Shown here: positions 8,767 to 15,807 of the stretch, one piece after another
How the letters are laid out: each line of letters starts with the position of its first letter
Numbering within the stretch: position 1 is the first letter of the stretch
From: Streptomyces cyaneus
GTDB lineage: Bacteria > Actinomycetota > Actinomycetes > Streptomycetales > Streptomycetaceae
NCBI RefSeq assembly: GCF_004028635.1
Contig: NZ_RQJW01000008.1
Span: forward strand, 372,001 to 436,000
Direction of reading: 5' to 3'
DNA length: 64,000 nucleotides
Notes under the pieces: generated by a model
The model's input: only the letters and a program-made list of their open reading frames with translations
The model's database searches: none
Told to the model about the DNA's origin: nothing
Program-made: the position numbers and the translations under genes

Positions 8767-10449
8767 TCACTTGTACATGGTCTGGTTCATGGTTCCGGGG
8801 GCGTACGCGTCCGGGTCGACCCAGACGTTGATCAGCGACGGCTTCCCTGACTCGCGGGCGCGCCGCAGCGCGGGGCCGATGTCGCCGGGGTCGCGGACCT
8901 CCTCGCCGTAACCGCCCAGCATCTGCGCGAACTTGTCGTAGTGGACGTCGCCGAGGGTGTTGCCGACCCGCTCGCGCTCCAGGCCGTACTTCTGGGCCTG
9001 GCCGTAGCGGATCTGGTTCATGGAGGAGTTGTTGCCGACGATGCCGACGAAGGGGAGGTCGTAGCGGACGAGAGTCTCGAAGTCCCAGCCGGTGAGGGAG
9101 AACGCGCCGTCGCCGAACAGCGCGACGACCTCCTTGTCCGGTCGCGCCTGCTTGGCCGCGAGCACGAACGGCACCCCGACGCCGAGCGTGCCGAGGGGGC
9201 CCGGGTCCATCCAGTGCCCGGGCGACTTGGGCTGCACGACCTGTCCGGAGAAGGTGACGATGTCTCCGCCGTCGCCGATGTAGATCGAGTCCTCGGTGAG
9301 GAAGTCGTTGATCTCGCTGACCAGCCGGTACGGGTGGATCGGCGCGGCGTCCGACTTCAGGCTCGGCAGCCGCTTCTCCAAGGCGGTCTGCTCGGCCGCG
9401 CGCAGCTCGTCGAGCCACTCCTTGCGCTTGGACGCGCCGCCGTTGACGCGGCCGGAGGCCGCCTCGGTCACCGACTTCAGCACCAGCCCGGCGTCGCCCA
9501 CGATGCCTAGGTCGATGTCGCGGTTCTTGCCGACGGTGCGGTAGTCGAGATCGATCTGCACGACGGTCGCGTCCGGTGACAGCCGCTTGCCGTAGCCCAT
9601 GCGGAAGTCGAAGGGTGTGCCGACGATGACGATGACGTCGGCGTTGGAGAAGGCGTACCGGCGTGACAGCTGGAAGTGATGCGGGTCGCCGGGTGGCAGG
9701 GTGCCGCGGCCGGCGCCGTTCATATAGGCGGGGATGTTGAGGGTGCGGACGAGCTCGATGGCCGCCTCGGTGCCGCGTGTCGTCCACACCTGGCTGCCGA
9801 GCAGGATGGCCGGCTTCTCGGCGTGGACCAGCAGGTCGGCGAGCTTCTCGATGGCCTCGGGGTCGCCCGTCGAGCGGGTGGAGGCACGGTAGGCGCCCTC
9901 CTTGGGCACGCGCGCCTTGCTCACCGGCACCTTGGCGTCGAGGACGTCGCGCGGGATCTCCAGGAAGGAGGGCCCGGGTGCTCCGTGGTAGCACTCGCGA
10001 AACGCCATGGACACCATGTCCGCCGCGCGCGCCGTGTCCGGCACGGCCGCCGCGAACTTGGTGATCGGCGTCATCATGTCGACGTGCGGCAGGTCCTGCA
10101 GGGACCCCATCTTGTGCTGGGTGAGGGCGCCCTGACCGCCGATGAGCAGCATCGGGGACTCGGCGCGGAAGGCGTTCGCGACACCGGTGACGGCGTCGGT
10201 GGTGCCGGGACCCGCGGTGACGACCGCGCAACCGGGCTTGCCGGTGATACGGGCGTAACCGTCGGCGGCGTGGGCGGCGACCTGCTCGTGGCGGACGTCG
10301 ACGACCTCGATGCCCTCGTCGACGCAGCCGTCGTAGATGTCGATGATGTGGCCGCCGCACAACGTGTAGATGCGGTCGACCCCCTCGGCCTTCAGCGCCT
10401 TGGCAACGAGATGACCACCGGAAATGACGTCCTGGGTGTCGTCGGGCAT
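8767..10449 (-). CDS. oxc: Oxalyl-CoA decarboxylase (ThDP-dependent)
   Basis: A 560-aa thiamine-diphosphate enzyme that decarboxylates oxalyl-CoA to formyl-CoA + CO2. The conserved Glu that activates ThDP is Glu55 in VRHEQVAAHAADGYAR. The ThDP/Mg signature runs from GDGAFSL to VGNN near residues 450-477. Length and motif order match Oxc rather than acetolactate synthase. ATG 10449 is chosen because AGGA lies about 8 nt upstream and the protein then begins MPDDTQDVISGGHLVAKAL, as family members do; the frame extends far upstream but only through the promoter and the divergent gene. It is the first gene of the minus-strand oxalate operon. Confidence 0.93.
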   Translation of the reverse strand: MPDDTQDVISGGHLVAKALKAEGVDRIYTLCGGHIIDIYDGCVDEGIEVVDVRHEQVAAHAADGYARITGKPGCAVVTAGPGTTDAVTGVANAFRAESPMLLIGGQGALTQHKMGSLQDLPHVDMMTPITKFAAAVPDTARAADMVSMAFRECYHGAPGPSFLEIPRDVLDAKVPVSKARVPKEGAYRASTRSTGDPEAIEKLADLLVHAEKPAILLGSQVWTTRGTEAAIELVRTLNIPAYMNGAGRGTLPPGDPHHFQLSRRYAFSNADVIVIVGTPFDFRMGYGKRLSPDATVVQIDLDYRTVGKNRDIDLGIVGDAGLVLKSVTEAASGRVNGGASKRKEWLDELRAAEQTALEKRLPSLKSDAAPIHPYRLVSEINDFLTEDSIYIGDGGDIVTFSGQVVQPKSPGHWMDPGPLGTLGVGVPFVLAAKQARPDKEVVALFGDGAFSLTGWDFETLVRYDLPFVGIVGNNSSMNQIRYGQAQKYGLERERVGNTLGDVHYDKFAQMLGGYGEEVRDPGDIGPALRRARESGKPSLINVWVDPDAYAPGTMNQTMYK

Positions 10450-10501
10450 GGCGAAGTCCTGTCCCTTCGTAGGGGGTTGGAACGGCTCTCGCGGTACATT
10501 G

Positions 10502-10525
10502 CATACAGTCGACGAATACTGTATG
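10502..10525. promoter_or_regulatory. Perfect 8-8-8 dyad operator in the oxc / sucC divergent promoter region
   Basis: CATACAGT (10502-10509) and ACTGTATG (10518-10525) are exact reverse complements around an 8-bp spacer. The dyad sits in the 145-bp gap between oxc (start 10449, minus) and sucC (start 10595, plus), inside a locally AT-rich patch. A dimeric regulator (GntR/FadR-like or similar) could control both directions from this site. No regulator gene lies in the module. Confidence 0.7.
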
Positions 10526-10594
10526 AACCTTGTTATCCCGCATCCGGTGGGTGGTGTCCAGGGGGCGTGCGGCACTTTTGAGTCAGGAGCCGGA

Positions 10595-11728
10595 ATGGAC
10601 CTGTACGAACACCAGGCAAGGGAACTCTTCGAAGAACACGGCATCTTGGTGCCACGGGCAGAGGTGACGGACTCACCCAAGGAAGCCCGCGAGATCGCAC
10701 GTCGGCTCGGCGGCCGGGTCGTGGTAAAGGCGCAGGTGAAGACCGGTGGCCGCGGCAAGGCGGGCGGTGTGAAGCTCGCCGCGGACCCCGCAGCCGCCGA
10801 GATCACGGCACGTCAGATCCTCGGCATGGACATCAAGGGCCACACGGTCGGCAAGGTGATGCTGGCCCAACCCGTGGCCATAGAGACCGAGTTCTATGTG
10901 TCCTACGTACTCGACCGCGCGGCGGGCGGCTTTCTCGCCATCGCCTCGGCCGAGGGCGGCATGGAGATAGAGGAGGTCGCCGCCGGCCGGCCCGAGGCGG
11001 TGGCCCGTATCCCTGTCGACCCGACCGAGGGCGTCACCTCCGCGAAGGCGGGCGCGATCGCCGCAGCGGCCGGACTGCCGCCGCAGACCGTCGACGTCCT
11101 CGTACGGCTCTGGGAGGTACTGGTCCGCGAGGACGCCCTCCTCGTCGAGGTGAACCCGCTGGTCCGCACCGCGCAGGGCCAGATCCTCGCCCTTGACGGC
11201 AAGGTCACCCTCGACGACAACGCCCGCTTCCGGCAGTCACGTTGGGGCGACGGCGGCGTGGAGCACGACGACGCGCTGGAGGCGGTGGCCGCCGCCAAGG
11301 GCCTCAACTACGTCAAGCTCGACGGCGAGGTCGGCATCATCGGCAACGGCGCCGGACTCGTCATGTCGACCCTCGATGTCGTCGCCGGCTGCGGTGCACG
11401 GCCCGCCAACTTCCTCGACATCGGCGGCGGGGCATCGGCCCAGATCATGGCCGACGGGCTCTCCGTCATCCTCTCCGACCCGGCCGTGAAGTCGGTCTTC
11501 GTCAACGTCTTCGGCGGGATCACCGCGTGCGACGCGGTCGCCGACGGCATCGTGCAGGCCCTGGACAGCGTCCAGTTGACCAAGCCGCTCGTCGTCCGCC
11601 TCGACGGCAACAACGCCGCCCGTGGCCGCGCCATTCTCGACGACCGTGCCCACCCCCTGGTCCAGCAGGCCACCACCATGGACGGCGCCGCGCTGCGGGC
11701 CGCCCAACTCGCCGCCGCCACAGCCTGA
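10595..11728 (+). CDS. sucC: Succinyl-CoA synthetase (succinate--CoA ligase) beta subunit
   Basis: A 377-aa ATP-grasp subunit. It begins MDLYEHQARELFEEHGI, the standard SucC N-terminus, with the phosphate-binding segment KTGGRGKAGGVKLA and the C-terminal signature (FVNVFGGITACD). It forms the nucleotide-binding half of succinyl-CoA ligase together with the next gene. ATG 10595 follows AGGAG. Its position opposite oxc, sharing a dyad, suggests a dedicated second copy that supplies or consumes succinyl-CoA for the CoA-transferase step rather than the housekeeping TCA enzyme; that is inference. Confidence 0.93.
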   Translation: MDLYEHQARELFEEHGILVPRAEVTDSPKEAREIARRLGGRVVVKAQVKTGGRGKAGGVKLAADPAAAEITARQILGMDIKGHTVGKVMLAQPVAIETEFYVSYVLDRAAGGFLAIASAEGGMEIEEVAAGRPEAVARIPVDPTEGVTSAKAGAIAAAAGLPPQTVDVLVRLWEVLVREDALLVEVNPLVRTAQGQILALDGKVTLDDNARFRQSRWGDGGVEHDDALEAVAAAKGLNYVKLDGEVGIIGNGAGLVMSTLDVVAGCGARPANFLDIGGGASAQIMADGLSVILSDPAVKSVFVNVFGGITACDAVADGIVQALDSVQLTKPLVVRLDGNNAARGRAILDDRAHPLVQQATTMDGAALRAAQLAAATA

Positions 11729-11742
11729 GGAGACACGACGAC

Positions 11743-12660
11743 ATGGCCATCTACCTCACCAAGGAGAGCAAGGTCCTCGTCCAGGGCATGACCGGCGGCG
11801 AGGGCATGAAGCACACCCGGCGCATGCTCGCCGCCGGCACGAACGTCGTGGGCGGCGTCAACCCGCGCAAGGCCGGACACACCGTCGACTTCGACGTCCC
11901 CCAGTGCCTTAAGGGCCTGGGAGGTACCCCCATCGCCGTCCCCGTCTTCGGGTCGGTCGCCGCCGGCATACGCGCGACCGGCGCCGACGTGACCGTCGTC
12001 TTCGTGCCGCCCGCCTTCGCCAAGGCAGCCGTCGTCGAGGCCGCCGACGCCGGCATCGGACTCGCCGTCGTGATCACCGAGGGCATCCCGGTCCACGACT
12101 CCGTCGCCTTCACCTCGTACGCGAAGACCAAGGGCACCCGCATCATCGGCCCCAACTGCCCCGGCCTGATCACGCCCGGCCAGTCCAACGCCGGCATCAT
12201 CCCCGCCGACATCACCAAACCCGGCCGCATCGGCCTGGTCTCCAAGTCCGGCACGCTCACCTACCAACTGATGTACGAGCTCCGCGACATCGGCTTCTCG
12301 ACCTGCGTCGGCATCGGCGGCGACCCGGTCGTCGGCACGAGCCACATCGACTGCCTGGCCGCTTTCCAGGACGACCCGGACACCGAACTCATCGTCCTCA
12401 TCGGAGAGATCGGCGGCGACGCCGAGGAACGCGCGGCCGCCTACATCCGCGACCACGTCACCAAGCCGGTCGTCGGCTACATCGCCGGATTCACCGCGCC
12501 CGAGGGGAAGACGATGGGGCACGCGGGCGCGATCGTGTCCGGCTCGTCCGGTACGGCGGCAGCGAAGAAGGAGGCGCTGGAGGCGGTGGGGGTACGGGTC
12601 GGCAGTACACCCACCGAGACCGCCCGCCTGGTGCTGGACCGCCTGGGCGTCGGGACGTGA
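11743..12660 (+). CDS. sucD: Succinyl-CoA synthetase (succinate--CoA ligase) alpha subunit
   Basis: A 305-aa subunit with the CoA-binding Rossmann start (MAIYLTKESKVLVQGMTG), IIGPNCPG and the active-site His of MGHAGAIVSG, which carries the phosphoryl group. It begins 14 nt after sucC behind GAGGAGA. Together the two genes give a complete alpha-beta enzyme. The same reaction type is also represented by the fused synthetase on the opposite strand, so this module holds two NDP-forming ligases. Confidence 0.93.
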   Translation: MAIYLTKESKVLVQGMTGGEGMKHTRRMLAAGTNVVGGVNPRKAGHTVDFDVPQCLKGLGGTPIAVPVFGSVAAGIRATGADVTVVFVPPAFAKAAVVEAADAGIGLAVVITEGIPVHDSVAFTSYAKTKGTRIIGPNCPGLITPGQSNAGIIPADITKPGRIGLVSKSGTLTYQLMYELRDIGFSTCVGIGGDPVVGTSHIDCLAAFQDDPDTELIVLIGEIGGDAEERAAAYIRDHVTKPVVGYIAGFTAPEGKTMGHAGAIVSGSSGTAAAKKEALEAVGVRVGSTPTETARLVLDRLGVGT

Positions 12661-12770
12661 CATCACTCATAGTCGACGTGAGGTCACTTTCAGGAGTTGC
12701 CGCACGTCTCTAGCTTCTGCCGCAGCCATGCAATACCGCCCCCGACTGTGCACCGAGAGCGGAGAACCCG

Positions 12771-14312
12771 ATGGCAACCACCCTCACCCTCAAATCCGGC
12801 ACCTCCTGGACCGACGCCTGGCAGCGCTGCCTCGCCGTCGCACCGGAGGCCTTCCGGGACGACCGAGTCCTCAACCTCTGGAACTCCACCTGGCAGGCGG
12901 ACGGCCGTGCGCTGCCCGCCACCAGCCCCGTCGACGGCAGCCCGATCCCCGGCCCCCCGCGCCTGGACCGGGCCACCGCCCACCAGGCCGTACGCGCCTC
13001 GCTCGATCAGCACCGCGCATGGCGGCACATCCCTTTGGAGGAGCGCCGGGCCCGCGTCGCAGCCACCCTCGACGCCCTGACCCAGCACCGGGATCTGCTC
13101 GCGCTGCTTCTCGTCTGGGAGATCGGCAAGCCCTGGCGGCTCGCCCAGGCGGACGTCGACCGGGCCATCGACGGCGTGCGCTGGTACGTCGACGGCATCG
13201 AACCGATGCTCGCCGGGCGGGCCCCGCTGACCGGTCCGGTATCCAACATCGCGAGCTGGAACTACCCGATGAGCGTGCTCGTTCACGCAGTGTTGGTACA
13301 AGCACTGGCAGGCAACGCGGTCATCGCCAAGACCCCGACCGACGGTGGTGTCGCCTGTCTGACCCTGGCCTGTGCGCTTGCTGCCCGCGAGGGAATTCCC
13401 GTCACCCTCGTCAGCGGCAGCGGAGGCGAGCTGTCGGAGGCGCTGGTGCGGGCGCCCGAGATCGGCTGCGTCTCCTTCGTCGGCGGCCGCGACACCGGCG
13501 CCGCAGTGGCCACGGCCGTCGCCGACCTCGGCAAACGACACGTACTCGAACAGGAAGGACTGAACACCTGGGGCATCTGGAACCACACGGACTGGGACGC
13601 GCTCACGGCGGTCATCCCCAAGCTCTTCGACTACGGCAAACAACGCTGCACGGCGTACCCGCGCTTCGTCGTCCAGCGTGAGCTGTTCGACGAGTTCCTG
13701 GCGGCCTACCTCCCAGCGGTGCGCACACTGAGCGTCGGCCACCCCCTGGCGGTCGAGAAGCGGGACGACCCGTACCCGCAGCTGGACTTCGGGCCGGTGA
13801 TCAACGCCGCCAAGGCGAAGGAGCTGCAGGACCAGGTCGCCGAGGCGATCGACCGCGGCGCAGTCCCACTGCACCGGGGTCGGCTGTCGGACGCCCGATT
13901 CCTGCCCGGCCAGGACACCTCGGCGTACGTCCAACCGGTCACGCTGCTGAACCCGCCGCCGTCCTCCCCGCTCCACCACGCGGAGCCGTTCGGCCCGGTC
14001 GACACGATCGTCCTGGTCGACACGGAGGCGGAGCTGCTGGCGGCGATGAACGCGTCCAACGGCGCGCTCGTCGCCACCCTGTCCACGGACGACCGGGCGA
14101 CGTACGACCGCCTGGCCCCTCAGATCCGCGCGTTCAAGGTCGGCCACGGCAAACCGCGCTCCCGCGGTGATCGCGACGAGCTGTTCGGCGGCTTCGGCGC
14201 GTCCTGGCGCGGGGCGTTCGTCGGCGGCGAGCTGCTGGTGCGCGCGGTGACGCAGGGGCCGGCGGGGGAGCGGCTGCCCGGGAACTTCCCGGACTACCAC
14301 CTCATGCCGTGA
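12771..14312 (+). CDS. NAD(P)-dependent aldehyde dehydrogenase, divergent subfamily
   Basis: A 513-aa ALDH-superfamily enzyme oxidising an unidentified aldehyde to the acid. The oxyanion Asn lies in IASWNYPM (Asn164). The catalytic Cys is Cys293 in YGKQRCTAYPR. The region that is usually LELGGKNP reads LEQEGLNTWGI, placing the general-base Glu at 260 or 262 and marking a divergent clade. ATG 12771 follows a GGAG. It lies 110 bp after sucD on the same strand and may belong to the oxalate/glyoxylate module. Its product acid is unknown. Confidence 0.85.
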   Translation: MATTLTLKSGTSWTDAWQRCLAVAPEAFRDDRVLNLWNSTWQADGRALPATSPVDGSPIPGPPRLDRATAHQAVRASLDQHRAWRHIPLEERRARVAATLDALTQHRDLLALLLVWEIGKPWRLAQADVDRAIDGVRWYVDGIEPMLAGRAPLTGPVSNIASWNYPMSVLVHAVLVQALAGNAVIAKTPTDGGVACLTLACALAAREGIPVTLVSGSGGELSEALVRAPEIGCVSFVGGRDTGAAVATAVADLGKRHVLEQEGLNTWGIWNHTDWDALTAVIPKLFDYGKQRCTAYPRFVVQRELFDEFLAAYLPAVRTLSVGHPLAVEKRDDPYPQLDFGPVINAAKAKELQDQVAEAIDRGAVPLHRGRLSDARFLPGQDTSAYVQPVTLLNPPPSSPLHHAEPFGPVDTIVLVDTEAELLAAMNASNGALVATLSTDDRATYDRLAPQIRAFKVGHGKPRSRGDRDELFGGFGASWRGAFVGGELLVRAVTQGPAGERLPGNFPDYHLMP

Positions 14313-14338
14313 CGTGATCCGTCGCGCCGTGACGGGAC

Positions 14339-14371
14339 CCGGTGGCGCCCGCTTCGCAGGGGCGCCACCGG
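14339..14371 (+). terminator. Hairpin terminator after aldehyde dehydrogenase
   Basis: Perfect 12-bp inverted repeat (14339-14350 with 14360-14371) and 9-nt loop, starting 26 bp after the stop codon. Confidence 0.75.
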
Positions 14372-14562
14372 CTGATCTCACCCGTACGTGATCACAGGAT
14401 CACGCGAGGTGAAGCCCTTTGATCGGCCTCGCTTCCCCGGCTCGCGTCGCCCGTCGAGCCGCCGTCCGACGGACGGATATGCAGGTGAAGGGCACTCCGA
14501 AACCTTGGTATTGTTGTCCATGTCGCCGCGGGGATGACCCCCCGCAAGGCGGCAGACACCTA

Positions 14563-14647
14563 GTCCGGGTGGCGGAATGGCAGACGCGCTAGCTTGAGGT
14601 GCTAGTGCCCTTTATCGGGCGTGGGGGTTCAAGTCCCCCCTCGGACA
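14563..14647 (+). tRNA. tRNA-Leu (anticodon GAG)
   Basis: Class II tRNA of 85 nt. The acceptor stem GTCCGGG pairs with CTCGGAC (one G-U) and the discriminator is A. The anticodon arm CTAGC-TTGAGGT-GCTAG gives anticodon GAG, reading CUC Leu. A long variable arm (GTGCCC...GGGCGT) and the T arm (GGGGGTTCAAGTCCCCC) follow. The 3' CCA is not encoded. Confidence 0.96.
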
Positions 14648-14660
14648 CAGATCGTTTTCC

Positions 14661-14706
14661 AGCTCATGCGGGCCGAGGGTTACCTCGACCCGCATGAGCT
14701 GTTTTG
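14661..14706 (+). terminator. Intrinsic terminator of the tRNA-Leu gene
   Basis: An 18-bp stem (14661-14678 with 14683-14700, one mismatch) and GTTA loop are followed by GTTTTGT. It begins 13 bp after the tRNA end. Confidence 0.85.
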
Positions 14707-14830
14707 TGGGGTGTGTCCATGCCGCGTTGCGGCGTCGGAGCGGAGCCGTCCACCAAAGGCCGAGCGCACCGGCCTTCCGATGCGCAGGCGGCCGGCGCCC
14801 ACTGCAACTCGCCGCCGCCGGGGGTTCCCG

Positions 14831-15000
14831 GATGCCGGCCCGCCTGGCCGAGATGGCCCACCCCGCGGTGACCGACTCCGACTCCCGCCCCGAGCGACGG
14901 CTCGCTGAACTCGCCGTCCGTGAAGGGGAGATCGCCGGTCTCGTCGCCGACGGCTTCACCAGCCCGGTGAGGTGCGGCCGGGCGGGCGTTCAGCGGTTGA
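14831..15000 (+). pseudogene. Remnant of a LuxR-type regulator
   Basis: Within the 498-bp gap between the tRNA and the response-regulator gene, one frame reads RRLAELAVREGEIAGLVADGF. This resembles the start of a LuxR-type DNA-binding domain (family pattern LTxREREVLxLVAxGLSNxEIA), but after TSPVR it diverges and no helix-turn-helix is completed. No receiver domain precedes it. I read it as a decayed fragment, possibly a former duplicate of the adjacent regulator. Apart from this and the tRNA terminator I see nothing else in the gap. Confidence 0.4.
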
Positions 15001-15145
15001 GCCATGTGCTGGACGTGGACTCGGTGGCGGTGGTCGGGGCGGCTCCCGGTGAATGGGTGGAAAGGTGGAGATACTTCGTGAGGCGCCGTCGGAGTGTCCG
15101 GGGCGCGCTGCGTCATGGAGGCCGCGTTCGGCCGGGTAGGGAGCG

Positions 15146-15754
15146 ATGTTGATCCGTGTTCTTCTCGTCGAGGAGGCAGGACTGGTGCGCGGGGCACTCG
15201 CCGCCCTGCTCACACGTGAGAAGGACATCGAGGTGGTTCCGGCGTCGCCGGAGCACAGCCAGACGGTCGTTCAGGCGCTGTCGTACCGGCCCGACGTGGT
15301 CGTCATCGACGTCGACGGTGGTGATGACCGTGCCCTCGGTATCTCCCTGGAACTGGCCACGAGGCTGCCGGACTGCCGAACCCTGCTGGTGGTCGGGTTG
15401 GCCACCCCCGACTATCTGCGGCGGGCGCTGGCGCGTAGCGTGGCGGGCCTCATCGGCAGGAACAGCCCCTGCGACATCCTGCCCCAGGGGGTCCGCAAGG
15501 TGGCGGCGGGCGAACGGTTCATCGACCCGGGCCTGGCCCTGCTGGCGCTCTCCTCGGCGGAGAACCCGCTGACCGGGAGAGAGCTCGAGGTGCTGCGGCT
15601 GGCGGCGGACGGCACGCCCACGCGTGAGATCGCCGACCGGCTGTCGCTGTCCGTGGGAACGGTCCGTAATCACCTGAACGCGGTCTCCAGGAAGGCCGGG
15701 GCACGCAATCGCATCGACGCGATCCGGATCGCCCGGGAGTCGGGCTGGCTGTAG
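15146..15754 (+). CDS. ramR: NarL/LuxR-family response regulator, RamR-like activator of the ram genes
   Basis: A 202-aa orphan response regulator. The receiver (about residues 3-120) keeps the phospho-acceptor position (Asp55 in VVVIDVDGGDD). The conserved Thr/Ser and Lys of canonical receivers are missing: the expected segments read LLVVGLA and GLIGRNSP. The C-terminus has a clear LuxR helix-turn-helix (LTGRELEVLRLAADGTPTREIADRLSLSVGTVRNHL). No histidine kinase is nearby. ATG 15146 follows GGGTAGGGAG. It converges on ramB with 54 bp between stops; ram/amf clusters carry such a regulator, which activates the ramCSAB operon. The altered receiver suggests control other than phosphorylation. 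Confidence 0.75.
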   Translation: MLIRVLLVEEAGLVRGALAALLTREKDIEVVPASPEHSQTVVQALSYRPDVVVIDVDGGDDRALGISLELATRLPDCRTLLVVGLATPDYLRRALARSVAGLIGRNSPCDILPQGVRKVAAGERFIDPGLALLALSSAENPLTGRELEVLRLAADGTPTREIADRLSLSVGTVRNHLNAVSRKAGARNRIDAIRIARESGWL

Positions 15755-15807
15755 TCCGGCCGGTGGTAAGGGATGCTGCATTGCACGTCGGTCGTCGGCG
15801 TCGGTCG

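Noticed and set aside
14563..14710. Integrated element at tRNA-Leu
   Set aside because: No integrase, attachment-site duplication or phage gene is visible downstream of the tRNA.
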